Shown here: positions 8,901 to 18,454 of the stretch, piece by piece
Layout: every line of letters begins with the position of its first letter
How positions within the stretch are numbered: position 1 is the stretch's first letter
Assembly (NCBI GenBank): GCA_016927855.1
Contig: JAFGLV010000077.1
Location: forward strand, 1-48,429
DNA length: 48,429 nucleotides
DNA from: Sedimentisphaerales bacterium
GTDB taxonomy: Bacteria > Planctomycetota > Phycisphaerae > Sedimentisphaerales > Anaerobacaceae
Reading direction: 5' to 3'
Position numbers and translations under genes: made by a program
Notes under the pieces: generated by a model
Told to the model about the DNA's origin: nothing
Seen by the model: only the letters and a program-made list of their open reading frames with translations
Database searches by the model: none

Positions 8901-10337
8901 ATGGAAAGGAATCTGTTACGCGTTCTACTGACTGCGGTTGTTCTCAACGCCGGTTCCGAAGCGGTGCTGGCCAAACTCGAACCGGGGCCCACGGACGGCA
9001 GGCCGCGGGTGATTGTGACTTCGGACGGTGAAATCGACGACCAGTGTTCCATGGTTCGGTTCCTGCTGTACACGAATGAGTGTGACGTCGAGGGGGTCAT
9101 ATCGTCGAGTTCACAGTATCACGCGCATGGACACAACTGGGCCGGGGATGACTGGATCCAGCCGTACCTGGACGCCTACGCCAAGGTCTATCCGAATCTG
9201 GTGAAACATGATCCGGCGTATCCGACGCCTGAGTACCTGCGAGCCAGGACGGTCCTGGGGGACGTGAAGGCTGAAGGGGAGATGGAGGAAGTGACGGCAG
9301 GATCGCAGCTTATCGTCAAGGTGCTGCTGGACGAAACCGACGATCGACCGGTTTGGCTGCAAGCCTGGGGTGGACCGAACACGATTGCCCGTGCGTTGAA
9401 AACGATCGAGCAAGAGCATCCGGAGAGGATGGCTGAAGTCGCAAAGAAGGCGCGGCTGTTCCTGATCTGGGAGCAGGACAGGACGTATCAGGAATACATT
9501 CGGCCCCACTGGGGGAAGTTCGGGATTTTGACCATCATCTCGGATCAGTTCGAGGCGATCGCGTATCGCTGGAAGCAGGTGCAGCCCGAGGAAATGCGGA
9601 AGTACTTCGAGGGAGCGTGGATGAAGGAGAATATATTGGAGAACCACGGACCGTTGTGTTCGATCTACGCCGCCCTGGAGAACGGGGATTTCCGGTCGGA
9701 GGGCGATTCGCCAGCGTTTCTGCATACTATCGTGACCGGGTTGCGGAACATGGAGTCGCCCGACTGGGGCGGTTGGGGTGGTCGCTATGTGCGAGTACGT
9801 GAGAACACCTGGCTCGATCCGGTCCCGGTCAAAGGATATGCATATCCCGAGGGGCGATGGTATTCGAGCTCAGCCTGGGGACGAAACGGCTTGCGCTCCG
9901 GGACAACATCGACGCCGGAGCAACGTCGCGAATACTTCAAACCCATGTGGCGTTGGGCGGATGCGATGCAGAACGACTTTGCGGCTCGTGCGGACTGGTG
10001 CCTAAAATCACATAAGGAAGCCAATCATCCGCCGGTAGTTGTGCTGGGGCATGTGACGGACCTGAAGGTGCGGCCGGGGGAGACAGTGAAACTGAGTGCA
10101 CAGGGAACAACCGATCCGGACGGCGACACCTTGGCCTACCAATGGTGGCAGTACCAGGAAGCGGATACCTATGACCGGACCATTGACATCAACAATGCTG
10201 GGAAGAGGGAAGCCTCGTTCACAGTCCGTGGTGATGCCGGCGAAGGGGAGACCATCCATGTGATCTGCGAGGTGACGGATGCTGGCACGCCGCCGCTGAC
10301 GCGCTACCAGCGTGTGGTCGCTACGGTGAGGGACTGA
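8901..10337 (+). CDS. Secreted DUF1593 (nucleoside-hydrolase-like) protein, second of a pair
   Basis: 478 residues from ATG 8901, after AGGTGAG at 8891-8897. A GTG at 8829 overlapping the previous stop would add 24 residues before the signal peptide and is less likely. Signal peptide about 1-23 (LLRVLLTAVVLNAGSEAVLA). RVIVTSDGEIDDQCSMVRFL (about 36-55) is the nucleoside-hydrolase-like aspartate motif; VWLQAWGGPNTIARAL and PDWGGWGGRYVRV are typical of DUF1593. The last 100 residues (from PPVVVLGHVTDLKVRPGE) form the Ig-like C-terminal domain seen in Sde_0182 relatives. It diverges strongly from the first gene, so the pair is an old duplication or two acquired members. Confidence 0.87.
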   Translation: MERNLLRVLLTAVVLNAGSEAVLAKLEPGPTDGRPRVIVTSDGEIDDQCSMVRFLLYTNECDVEGVISSSSQYHAHGHNWAGDDWIQPYLDAYAKVYPNLVKHDPAYPTPEYLRARTVLGDVKAEGEMEEVTAGSQLIVKVLLDETDDRPVWLQAWGGPNTIARALKTIEQEHPERMAEVAKKARLFLIWEQDRTYQEYIRPHWGKFGILTIISDQFEAIAYRWKQVQPEEMRKYFEGAWMKENILENHGPLCSIYAALENGDFRSEGDSPAFLHTIVTGLRNMESPDWGGWGGRYVRVRENTWLDPVPVKGYAYPEGRWYSSSAWGRNGLRSGTTSTPEQRREYFKPMWRWADAMQNDFAARADWCLKSHKEANHPPVVVLGHVTDLKVRPGETVKLSAQGTTDPDGDTLAYQWWQYQEADTYDRTIDINNAGKREASFTVRGDAGEGETIHVICEVTDAGTPPLTRYQRVVATVRD

Positions 10338-10626
10338 ATCATCATTGACACCGGCGGCTTGGGGCGGGTGGCGCGTTGCGCACCTCGTCTCGCATCCGGA
10401 CCTGGTTCTTGGAGGTACAAACCCACACCTTCGGACACGGTCAAGATTGGGTGTCGGTCCTTGAGGCGAGACAGAACTGATGAGACAGCAGGCGAGAGCT
10501 TGCGATTCACCGGTGTCGCCGTTGAGCCTACGCTGACCTTGCGGCAGCGGGAACCGCCCACCGGCCAGTGAAATATACCTACCAATGTGCAGTGCGCCCC
10601 GCGACGGCGCGGGGTTTGCGATTTCC
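10338..10626. other. Intergenic stretch without a recognised gene
   Basis: About 290 bases between the second DUF1593 stop and the foldase promoter. One hairpin (10597-10614) is noted separately. No RNA family was recognised. Confidence 0.5.
10597..10617 (+). terminator. Possible terminator hairpin
   Basis: CCCCGCG (10597-10603) pairs with CGCGGGG (10608-10614) around ACGG and is followed only by TTTG. It lies 260 bases after the DUF1593 stop and just before the foldase promoter, so it may insulate the two units. The short T run makes this uncertain. Confidence 0.4.
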
Positions 10627-10655
10627 TTGACGAACGGATGCGGGTCATCGATAAT
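10627..10655 (+). promoter_or_regulatory. Sigma70-type promoter of the foldase gene
   Basis: TTGACG (10627-10632), 17-base spacer, GATAAT (10650-10655). Expected transcript start near 10662, leaving a leader of about 78 bases before ATG 10740. Confidence 0.65.
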
Positions 10656-10739
10656 GAGAACAAAACCGTCTGGGGAGGGGTACAATCCCCGTCGCTGCCG
10701 CGAGGGGGTATGACAACCTCTATCTTACTGGAGAACCCT

Positions 10740-11945
10740 ATGGAACGTGCCACCACAAGGACCAATCGTCTCGTTTGGGCGTCGCTTGGGTGTTTACTTG
10801 CTCTGCTGATCGTCGCCGGTACGGCCTGCCGCAAAGAGAAAGGCTCCGCGCCGGAGCCGAGCGGGCCGGAGCCAAATGCTACCTCGCAGGTTCAGACGCC
10901 TGCGCCCGGCGAAGGCCCCGTCGATGCGGCTGCTCCCGGTCCGGTTGAGCCGGTTGCCGTCGCGGCCACCGTCAACGGCGAAGCCATCACCGAGGAGGAG
11001 CTGAATCAGAGAATCGACTACACCCTGAATTCGGACCCGCGCGCGCGGAACCTGTCTCCCGCCCTGCTGCCCCAAGTCAGGGCGCAACTGAGGACCAACA
11101 TGCTGGACCTGCTGATCTCGCAATTGCTGTTGAACCAGCAGGTCAGAGCGGCAGGTGTCGTAGTGAGCGACGAAGAGGTTGCCACTGAGATCGAACGGTG
11201 GTGTGCGGCTCAGAATCCGCCGATTACGGTCGAGCAATTCAAGCAAACCGTCGAATCGCAGGGCGGCGGTTTCGACCGAGTCAGGGAGCAGTTCAGGGAA
11301 GGGATGGCGCTCGAGAAGTTCATGGAAGCGAAGCTGGCAGGCAGGACGGATGTGAATGATACTGAAGCCCGAGCATTCTACCAAGAGCGCGTGGCGGACT
11401 TCAATCAGCCGGAGATGGTGCGGGTCAGTCACATCCTGTTGGGTCACTCCGACGGGGCGGACCCGAATTCCGATCCTAACAAGGCGAGGGCCCAAGATCT
11501 GCTCGAGCAGATCAGACAGGGCGCTGATTTCGCCGAGCTGGCCAAGGCTCATTCGACCGATCCAGCGTCAGCCCCGCGCGGGGGCGATCTGGACTTCTTC
11601 CCGCGCGGCGAAATGGTCCCGCCTTTCGAGCACGTGGCGTTTGCCCTTGAGCCCAATGAGGTCAGCGACGTCGTAGAGACCCAATACGGCTACCACATCA
11701 TCAAGGCCACGGGCCACAAGGATGCCCGCACGGTGCCCTTCGACGAGATCGAAGCGAACCTCATCGCGCACCTGAAACGGGAAAAGCAGAGGCAACTCGC
11801 CGGCGAATACCTGAAGTCCTTGCGCGACGAGGCCACTATCGTCTATCCGCAGGGCAGCGCCCCGCCGACGCCGATCCGGCCTCCTATGTCGGTGACTCCT
11901 GTCCCGCCGGTGAACGTTCCGCCGACGGAGCCGAATACGAATTAG
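10740..11945 (+). CDS. Parvulin-type peptidyl-prolyl isomerase lipoprotein (PpiC/SurA-like)
   Basis: 401 residues. ATG 10740 opens an N-terminal hydrophobic segment ending VAGTAC, read as a lipoprotein or membrane anchor (the box is not canonical). A Pro/Glu-rich linker leads to a SurA-N-like helical region (about 75-215, VNGEAITEEELNQRIDYTL onward). The parvulin rotamase domain follows (about 225-325: VRVSHILLGH, ADFAELAKAHSTD, GGDLDFFPRGEMVPPFE, VETQYGYHIIK). The tail is Pro-rich. Such proteins isomerise proline bonds and chaperone exported proteins, here probably for outer-membrane or secreted proteins. It is monocistronic between its own promoter and a strong terminator. Confidence 0.9.
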   Translation: MERATTRTNRLVWASLGCLLALLIVAGTACRKEKGSAPEPSGPEPNATSQVQTPAPGEGPVDAAAPGPVEPVAVAATVNGEAITEEELNQRIDYTLNSDPRARNLSPALLPQVRAQLRTNMLDLLISQLLLNQQVRAAGVVVSDEEVATEIERWCAAQNPPITVEQFKQTVESQGGGFDRVREQFREGMALEKFMEAKLAGRTDVNDTEARAFYQERVADFNQPEMVRVSHILLGHSDGADPNSDPNKARAQDLLEQIRQGADFAELAKAHSTDPASAPRGGDLDFFPRGEMVPPFEHVAFALEPNEVSDVVETQYGYHIIKATGHKDARTVPFDEIEANLIAHLKREKQRQLAGEYLKSLRDEATIVYPQGSAPPTPIRPPMSVTPVPPVNVPPTEPNTN

Positions 11946-11975
11946 CCCCCGTCAGGTAACCCAACGCATGGAAAA

Positions 11976-12005
11976 GCAGGGGATTTCCGTCGTGCAATCC
12001 CCTGC
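11976..12005. terminator. Bidirectional terminator hairpin between convergent genes
   Basis: Perfect 10-bp stem GCAGGGGATT (11976-11985) with AATCCCCTGC (11996-12005) and a 10-base loop, preceded by AAAA on the left. It lies between the convergent foldase gene and nagB. Confidence 0.65.
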
Positions 12006-12049
12006 CTCATGCGTCTGTCGAGTGGACTCAATCCGGTGCCGTCGTCGCA

Positions 12050-12856
12050 TCAGAGCGTGCCTGGGTCCAGGTTGGCTGCTTCTACATCCTTGAAGTACTT
12101 GACGGTTGCTACCTTCAATTCCATCGTCGCCGCGTCATCGCACACGATGATCCCGTTCGGATGCATCTGCAGGGCGCTGATCGTCCACATGTGGTTGACT
12201 CCTTCTTCGATGGCGTGACGCAGCGCGCGGGACTTGTTGTACCCGTTGACGATGATCAGCACTTCCTGCGCGTCCATGACGGTCCCGACCCCGACGGTCA
12301 GAGCGGTCTTGGGGACCTTGTTGATATCGCCATCGAAGAAACGCGAGTTGGCGAGGATCGTGTCTTGCGTCAGCGACATCACGCGAGTGCGCGAAGTCAG
12401 CGACGAGCCCGGCTCGTTGAAAGCGATGTGCCCGTCGGGCCCGATCCCGCCGACGAAGAGGTGGATCCCTCCCCTCTGCTCGATGCGTTGCTCGTAGGCG
12501 GCACACTCACCCGCCAAGTCCGGCGCGTTGCCGCTGAGGATGTTCACGTTTTCTTTGGGGATGTCAATGCGACCGAATAGATGCTTCCACATGAACGAGT
12601 GGTAGCTTTCCGGATGGTCCTGTGGTAGCCCGACGTACTCGTCCATATTGAACGTGACCACGTGCTGGAAGGACAGTTTGCCCTTCTGGTTCAGAGCGGC
12701 CAGTTCGTTGTACATGCCAATGGGCGACGAGCCGGTCGGAAGGCCCAGCACGAACGGCTTGTCTGCTGTTGGACCGAACTTGAGGATTCTCCTGGCGACG
12801 TAATTGGCGGCCCACTTGGACGCGATCCCGTAATCGGGCTCAATGATGACCCTCAT
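12050..12856 (-). CDS. nagB: Glucosamine-6-phosphate deaminase
   Basis: 268 residues. The ATG at 12856 follows AAAGGAGGGG and gives the usual NagB length. Known NagB residues fall at the Escherichia coli numbering: D72 in NMDEYVGL, then D141, H143 and E148 in [33 protein letters not shown] (38-52) is the phosphate-binding loop. The enzyme converts glucosamine-6-phosphate to fructose-6-phosphate and ammonia in the cytoplasm. It lies 91 bases downstream of a DUF4954 gene and is probably co-transcribed with it. No nagA is in the window. Confidence 0.97.
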   Translation of the reverse strand: MRVIIEPDYGIASKWAANYVARRILKFGPTADKPFVLGLPTGSSPIGMYNELAALNQKGKLSFQHVVTFNMDEYVGLPQDHPESYHSFMWKHLFGRIDIPKENVNILSGNAPDLAGECAAYEQRIEQRGGIHLFVGGIGPDGHIAFNEPGSSLTSRTRVMSLTQDTILANSRFFDGDINKVPKTALTVGVGTVMDAQEVLIIVNGYNKSRALRHAIEEGVNHMWTISALQMHPNGIIVCDDAATMELKVATVKYFKDVEAANLDPGTL

Positions 12857-12947
12857 GGCTCCCCTCCTTTCAAAAAAAAGGAGTGTTTCGGATTCTCTGG
12901 CCTGGGCCTGGGGCGGCGGCCACGTCAAAAACGAAAGCGCTGGCCGG

Positions 12948-14939
12948 TCAGCCCTGCAATGGCTGGATTCGACTGATGAGCTCTTCGGCCAGCGCCGTTT
13001 TGGTCGCAATGTGCTTGTCGATCTCTGCCACGAAGCCGTTGGTCTCGAACGAGCCGCGCACGGCCTCGAAGTCCCTGTGCTTGGTTTCCTCGCCGCCGTC
13101 CAGTCCAAAGCCGATCTGGGCGGTGGCCGCGTACTCCTTCTTGGCATCGGCGTGCAACTGATGGTCGAGGTCCACTACCGCCGCCTGCCAGCGCCTGGTC
13201 AGGCCGATGATGTCCTCGGCGGTAATCGCCTCTATGCTCTTGCCGAGCTGTCTGCTGATGACGTCGACCGCCCAGGCCCATTCGTACATCGGGTAGGCTT
13301 CATGGATCGCGGTGAATCTGGCGGTCACTTCTTCCAGCGTATTGATCCGGCCATCCTCGATGTCGGCCAGCATCTCCTCGATAGTCTCCTCGGGTGCGAA
13401 CATGCCAGCCAGATCGAGCCATTTTCCCAGACCGATGGTAGTCCTCGGTTTGAGCACGGCGCGCAGCTCATCGAGGCTCTGGAAGGTCTTGCCCTCGAGA
13501 CGCTTGAGGAGACAGTTGCCGATAAACTTGTCGATTCCGATCTGGTAGAGCCTGATGCCGCGCTCCAACGAGGCGTTGGGAATCATGACGCTGTTGTAGG
13601 TGAAGTAATCTGAGGTGGGACCGGAAGTCTCCTTGAGTCGCAGCAGGAGGTCGCGGCCGTTGATCATCTTCTGGATCGTGAAGGGGCTGAGCAGCTTGAA
13701 GTTGACCAGGTCGAGCTTCTTCGGATCTTTGCGCCTGTCGCGCTGCGGCCATTTGCGCGCGTCGCGCACTGTCCCGACGCTGCGCAGGTTCACCCCCGGC
13801 GCCAGCACGCTCTGATCGTCGTGCTCGATCAGGTACGAGAAGGGCAAGTCGGAGGTGTCCGAGTTGCGATAGTGCCGGCCCATGACCACCGTGAAGGGAC
13901 CGACCTTGGCAGGCCAGAGCATGTAGGAGTCGCTGCCGGTCTTGGAGCCGCGCTCGACGACGCCTTGATGGACGGGACCCAGCTTGTACATGTGGTTGCT
14001 CTGGTTGGTTCCGCTGCCGGCGTTGAGGAAGGAAAAGAGGCCGGAGATCAGCAGCGTCGATTTGTGGTGCGTTACGGTATAAGGTCCGGCGAAAATGGCG
14101 CAGGCTTCGCCGTGAAAGCCGCCGCAGTTGGCGAAGAAGACCGAGTTCTCGGCGGAGTACTCCTTGGCCAGCTCCGTGCCTTGGCCCACGAAGCACTCGC
14201 AGATGATCGTGCCGTCGGTGATCTTCGAGCCGCTGCACGCGATGAAACCTTCGGCATAGACGCCGGGTCCGATATAGACGGGGTCCTCAACACTGCTGTT
14301 GATCGAACCGTTCTCCAGCCGGTTGGCGCCCTCGACGACGGCGGCCGGACCGATCTTGACGTTCCGCAGGATGCGCGAGTTCATGATTCGCGCGCCCTTG
14401 GCGATCAGGCCTTGCGCCGACGTCACCGAAGCAGCGTAACCCGCGATCATCTGCTTGAGCTTGGCGACCACGGCCGACCGGTGCCGATAGAAAGCCATGA
14501 CGTAGGCGGTCTGAGCCGAGAGGTAGTCGTAAATGGGAATCTCGCGCCCGCCGGCTTCGTTGACGACCGCTACTTCGGTCCCATTGCCGAACGAACTGCG
14601 CCCATTGACCGCGAGCAGGTCGATGTTGTCGATGACGACATTATCTTCGATGACATAGTTGGCGATATAGTTGCTGACCTGGCTGATGTAGACGTCGTTG
14701 CCGACGGTGCAGTTGTGAAGCGTGGCGTTCGATATCCCCGTCGGTTTGGAGACGCCACCGGCGAATGACGCTTCCTGGGCGAACACGCCCAGCCTGATCT
14801 CGCCGCAGAAATGCGTGGCGCGCACCCGATCGGCGCGAAACCCCTCGGCCACCTGCACCTTCGACCAGTCGGCACAGGTACAGCCTTGTTCCGTGAGCCG
14901 GGCGATTTCCTCGGACGATATAGTGCGCCACTGTGACAT
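12948..14939 (-). CDS. DUF4954 family protein (left-handed beta-helix, sugar-nucleotide-transferase-like)
   Basis: 663 residues, ATG 14939 preceded by AAAGGG. The first two-thirds show hexapeptide-type repeats of left-handed beta-helix proteins ([64 protein letters not shown]). These resemble the acyl/nucleotidyl-transferase folds of GlmU. Family-typical blocks include [20 protein letters not shown] and [10 protein letters not shown]. The C-terminal part is helical (about 440-663). The position directly upstream of nagB suggests a link to amino-sugar phosphate metabolism (inference). No enzymatic function has been shown that I know of. Confidence 0.85.
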   Translation of the reverse strand: MSQWRTISSEEIARLTEQGCTCADWSKVQVAEGFRADRVRATHFCGEIRLGVFAQEASFAGGVSKPTGISNATLHNCTVGNDVYISQVSNYIANYVIEDNVVIDNIDLLAVNGRSSFGNGTEVAVVNEAGGREIPIYDYLSAQTAYVMAFYRHRSAVVAKLKQMIAGYAASVTSAQGLIAKGARIMNSRILRNVKIGPAAVVEGANRLENGSINSSVEDPVYIGPGVYAEGFIACSGSKITDGTIICECFVGQGTELAKEYSAENSVFFANCGGFHGEACAIFAGPYTVTHHKSTLLISGLFSFLNAGSGTNQSNHMYKLGPVHQGVVERGSKTGSDSYMLWPAKVGPFTVVMGRHYRNSDTSDLPFSYLIEHDDQSVLAPGVNLRSVGTVRDARKWPQRDRRKDPKKLDLVNFKLLSPFTIQKMINGRDLLLRLKETSGPTSDYFTYNSVMIPNASLERGIRLYQIGIDKFIGNCLLKRLEGKTFQSLDELRAVLKPRTTIGLGKWLDLAGMFAPEETIEEMLADIEDGRINTLEEVTARFTAIHEAYPMYEWAWAVDVISRQLGKSIEAITAEDIIGLTRRWQAAVVDLDHQLHADAKKEYAATAQIGFGLDGGEETKHRDFEAVRGSFETNGFVAEIDKHIATKTALAEELISRIQPLQG

Positions 14940-15234
14940 ACGAGACCCTTTGAATGTGTGATTTGCTCACCAGCCGCGCCGCGCATCATACGCCCGGCGT
15001 CGGTGCAAATCCTAAATCACGAATCGCCAACTGTAAACGATGAACGCAGCATGTCTCTCATATCGGAAGAAAGCGCCGCAGCGCGCTCAATTTTTAGGCA
15101 ATTATTACAGTTGCACCCTGGCAAGTGCCGATGGACTCGTATATAAAACAGGCATCCTGCACGAGCACTTGCCGAGCATGCAGATGATGGGGTGCGGTTC
15201 CACTGACCACAAGGATAGTAATGGTCGGGTTTCT

Positions 15235-15774
15235 ATGTCGGGTCAGCCGAGAGTAGCCAAAGTTCTTGCGGCGCTGCTGGTTTCCATGACGACCGGAGCG
15301 GTCGTCCTGATGGCACTGGGCAACAACCCCCCTTCCGCCGGTCCGTTTTGCCTTTCGACGTACTATCGGCTCGAGTCGGTCGACCACGCCTTGCGCTCGC
15401 AGGTCCCGCAAACCGCAGACCGGTGGAACAGTATCGAGATCTTCTACAGCCAGACCAAAGGCGGCAACGTCGAGAGACTGGCGGCCGCGAGCGGGTTGGC
15501 CGACGTGGGCGATTTGAACTGTCATTTCGTCCTCTGCAACGGGGTCGGTGCCGGCGACGGCGAAATCCAAGCGACCGAGAAATGGCAGATGCAATCCACC
15601 GCCTATACCGGTCCGGCCTCGGAGCGGACCCTTCGGATTTGCCTGGTCGGCAACGGGGTATCGGCTTTGGCGACCGATTACCAGCTCAAACGCCTCGAAA
15701 TGCTGCTGGAGACCCTCTCCAGAAGGTTTGCCATCCCCGCCGATTCAGTGCATCTGCCGCCCGATTGTCGGTAG
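15235..15774 (+). CDS. Membrane-anchored N-acetylmuramoyl-L-alanine amidase-like (PGRP-type) protein, degenerate
   Basis: 179 residues from ATG 15235; the true start is uncertain because no good ribosome site is seen and an in-frame ATG at 15178 is possible. One N-terminal transmembrane or signal segment (VLAALLVSMTTGAVVLMALG). The rest resembles the amidase_2/peptidoglycan-recognition fold: NSIEIFYSQTKGGNVERLA, LNCHFVLCNGVGAGDGEIQ and RTLRICLVGNG. The first zinc histidine site (normally IxxHH) reads IFYSQ, and the final histidine region reads DSVHLPPDC. Zinc binding therefore looks incomplete and the protein may bind rather than cleave peptidoglycan. It is divergent from the DUF4954 gene. 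Confidence 0.6.
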   Translation: MSGQPRVAKVLAALLVSMTTGAVVLMALGNNPPSAGPFCLSTYYRLESVDHALRSQVPQTADRWNSIEIFYSQTKGGNVERLAAASGLADVGDLNCHFVLCNGVGAGDGEIQATEKWQMQSTAYTGPASERTLRICLVGNGVSALATDYQLKRLEMLLETLSRRFAIPADSVHLPPDCR

Positions 15775-16180
15775 TCCCTCCGCGGCTTCTCTCCCAGGCT
15801 CAGGGCACCATTCGACTTGGATGTTCTCGGTCTTTGCTCTTGCGACCGTCCCCAAAAGGCAATGAGTGGTCGCGAGGACCACTCACTGTCGAATGATGCA
15901 TGGGCACTTGGTGCTGGGTTCGGTCAGCGGGTGGCCGGCTCCAGGGCGCCGGCCGAATATCTTCGTTGTCGTCCTCGGCGAGTGAGCGTCTGGTCCTTTC
16001 AGAATGCCGCCGGCTAAGCTTCCGTGCCCTACGGCCGCCGCCCACCCCGAGGGCAGCCGCGTTTACTGCATGGTATCTTCGCGCCTGGCCGTCGTGGCGC
16101 AAACTTGCCATATTAGACGGATGGCGGCCGGTGCTCTATTGCACAATCTGCCGACAATTCGCCCGCCCGTACGCCTGTCC
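15775..16180. other. Convergent intergenic region with two hairpins
   Basis: About 400 bases between convergent genes. TGAGTGGTC (15863-15871) pairs with GACCACTCA (15877-15885) around GCGAG, and GGCCGGC (15933-15939) pairs with GCCGGCC (15948-15954). Neither has a T run. No gene or known RNA is recognised. Confidence 0.4.
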
Positions 16181-17518
16181 TCAGAGACTGTGCGTGCCCC
16201 GCTTGCCTGGGCGGACGTCTGCGAACCAATAGACGACCATTCCCAGCCCGAGCGCGGCGAGGAGGACTATCAAGCTGATTCGTTTGAACGCCCACGCGTA
16301 TGAGATCGAACTGTGGATGAGCACAGCGCAGACGGCGCTGAAGATCAGCGGCGTGACCGGATAGCCCGTCACGCGATACGGCCGTTCGACCTGTGGCTCT
16401 TTGAAGCGCAGGACGATCACGGAAAGTGAGGTGGCCATATAGAAGGCGTACACCGCCGCGGCCGTGTAGAGAATGGCATCGATGTAGCCTCCAAAGACCA
16501 GGATCAGGCCCAACGCGATGGCGCCCTGCGCCGCCAGGGCCGGCACCGGCGTACCGGTACGTTCATGCCACCGGCCGAGGGCCCTGAAGGTCCGATGCTC
16601 GCTGCCCAGGGCGTAAGAGATGCGAGCGCCGGTGAAGATCAGACCGTTGGCAGCGCCCAGCGCGGAGATGCAGACCAGGGCGCTGATCAGCCTGGCTCCC
16701 ACCGTGGGGAAGACCGTGGCGATGCTCTCGCTGGCCACTGCTTGGGATGCGGCCAGGCCGTCATGGCCGAGCGTGTAGAGAAAGGCGCCGTTGACCAGGA
16801 GGTAGAGCACCATAACCGCTGCCGTGCCGACGACCAGAGCGCGGACGATATTCTTGCGCGGGTCCTTCACTTCCGCTGCCACGTAGGCCATCTCGTTCCA
16901 GCCGCCGTAAACGAACAGCACGAAGATCAATGCCAGACTCATCGGCAGAGGCTCGAACGGGGTGGCCTCCCGACCCGCGCGCGGCGCGACAATGGCGATG
17001 GCGACGATGGCCAGAAGGCCCAGGGCCTTGACCGTCGTCAGGAGGTTCTGCGTCCACTTGCCCTGCTTGACGCCGGCTATGTTGATCAGCGTCAGCGCGA
17101 TGGTTGCCGCACCGGCAAAGACCCGTTGGCTAACTTGAGGGTGCCCTGCCAATGGATCGTAGATCGCACGGGCATAAGTGGCGAAGGCAAAGGCCATGAC
17201 GGCGATGTCGCCGGGCCGGACCACGGTAAGCTGGGCCCAGCCGAAGAGAAAACCCGCCCAACGCCCGTACGCCTTGCTGAGATAGACGTAGTCGCCGCCT
17301 TCTTGCGGATACGCCGTCGCCAACTCCGCGTAGCCCAACGCGCCGCAGAGCGAGAGCAACCCTCCAAGCCCCCAGAGGGCCAGCACCCCCCACGAGGAAC
17401 CGGCGCCTTTGGCAATATCCGGGGCCATCTGGTAGATGCCGGCCCCTATGATGATGCCGACGATGATGCACGTTGAGTCAAACAGGGACAATTCCCGTTT
17501 CGGAGCGATACGCGTCAT
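16181..17518 (-). CDS. APC-family amino acid permease
   Basis: 445 residues with about twelve hydrophobic segments. The N-terminus carries the APC signature (IIVGIIIGAGIYQMAPDIA, residues 17-35), followed by GALGYAELATAYPQEGGDYVYLS, typical of LAT-like amino acid/polyamine/organocation exchangers. FAFATYARAIYDPL and VLFVYGGWNEMAYVAAEVKDP are further family marks. It should carry amino acids across the inner membrane; specificity cannot be read. It follows the homocysteine methyltransferase gene by 60 bases on the same strand, so a sulfur amino acid such as methionine is a possible substrate (inference). The ribosome site is weak (GAGAG). Confidence 0.88.
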   Translation of the reverse strand: MTRIAPKRELSLFDSTCIIVGIIIGAGIYQMAPDIAKGAGSSWGVLALWGLGGLLSLCGALGYAELATAYPQEGGDYVYLSKAYGRWAGFLFGWAQLTVVRPGDIAVMAFAFATYARAIYDPLAGHPQVSQRVFAGAATIALTLINIAGVKQGKWTQNLLTTVKALGLLAIVAIAIVAPRAGREATPFEPLPMSLALIFVLFVYGGWNEMAYVAAEVKDPRKNIVRALVVGTAAVMVLYLLVNGAFLYTLGHDGLAASQAVASESIATVFPTVGARLISALVCISALGAANGLIFTGARISYALGSEHRTFRALGRWHERTGTPVPALAAQGAIALGLILVFGGYIDAILYTAAAVYAFYMATSLSVIVLRFKEPQVERPYRVTGYPVTPLIFSAVCAVLIHSSISYAWAFKRISLIVLLAALGLGMVVYWFADVRPGKRGTHSL

Positions 17519-17578
17519 TCGGTTGCTCTCAGATCATATGGTTTTTCATCGGTCCAGTGGGCACAGCGCCGGCCGTGG

Positions 17579-18451
17579 TTACATTCCTTCGATCATGGCG
17601 CGAGCCGCGCGGATGTGCTGCGGCGTGGTACCGCAGCAGCCGCCGACGATTTGCGCGCCGGCGCGGATGCACTCGGCCAGGCCGTCGGCAAATTCAGTCG
17701 GACCCATCGCAAAGACGGTCTTGCCGTGGACGAGTGTCGGCAGGCCGGCGTTGGGCTGGGCCAGGAGCGGCAGGTGCGTCGCCTCTTTGAGCAGCGCCAC
17801 GACCTGGGCCATGCGGCTCGGGTCGAGATCGCCGCAGTTGGCGCCTATCACGTCGGCGCCCTCTTCGGTCAGGCGCTTGGCGCATTGCTCGGCGGTGTCG
17901 CCCATCATAGTCCGGCCCCCCTTCGTTTCTGTCTGGAAGGCGATCGAGACGATCACCGGCAGCGACGAGACCTCTTTGCAGGCGTGCAAAGCCACAATCG
18001 CTTCACGCAGATCGAACATGCTCTCGACCAGAAAGGCATTGATGCCGGCGTTCGCCAACACCTGAGCCTGCTCCCGGAAGGCGTGGCAGAATTGGCCTCC
18101 GTTGTATGTGCCGTAAGGTTCGAGAAGCTGGCCGGTCGAACTCATGTCGCCGAGAACGTATTCGCTGCAGCCGGTGGCCTGGCAGGCCAGCCTGGCACCG
18201 GCGCGATTGACCTCTTCGACCGAGACGCCGACATTGTGCGTTTCGATGTAGATGCGATTCATCGTCAGCGTGTTGGTGGTCAGCGCGTCACAGCCGGCTT
18301 GCGCATAGGCCGCGTGGATCTCCGCCACCGCGTCGGGACTGTCGAGATTCGTCCTGCCCCGGCCCATCAGGCCTTTCTTGTCCAGCTCCGTGCCCATAGC
18401 GCCGTCCAGCAGCACGACGGGCTTGCTCGCGAGGAGCCCCAGGAAACCCAC
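17579..18451 (-). CDS. Homocysteine S-methyltransferase family protein
   Basis: 290 residues, GTG start at 18451 with a strong GGGAGGTGA that overlaps the upstream stop, indicating translational coupling. It has the single TIM-barrel fold of MetH N-terminal / BHMT-type enzymes: LLDGAMGTEL (14-23), DALTTNTLTMN, and the three zinc cysteines C206 (GANCG) and C272-C273 (GGCCGTTPQHI). These enzymes move a methyl group to homocysteine to form methionine; the donor (betaine, S-methylmethionine or other) is not evident. Without cobalamin-binding domains it is not a full MetH, though it could serve as a split MetH homocysteine module. Confidence 0.9.
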   Translation of the reverse strand: MGFLGLLASKPVVLLDGAMGTELDKKGLMGRGRTNLDSPDAVAEIHAAYAQAGCDALTTNTLTMNRIYIETHNVGVSVEEVNRAGARLACQATGCSEYVLGDMSSTGQLLEPYGTYNGGQFCHAFREQAQVLANAGINAFLVESMFDLREAIVALHACKEVSSLPVIVSIAFQTETKGGRTMMGDTAEQCAKRLTEEGADVIGANCGDLDPSRMAQVVALLKEATHLPLLAQPNAGLPTLVHGKTVFAMGPTEFADGLAECIRAGAQIVGGCCGTTPQHIRAARAMIEGM

Positions 18452-18454
18452 GTC

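Noticed and set aside
12857..13147. N-terminal extension of nagB by 97 codons
   Set aside because: It reads through the end of the DUF4954 gene in another frame, lacks homology, and the ATG at 12856 with AAAGGAGGGG gives exact NagB numbering.
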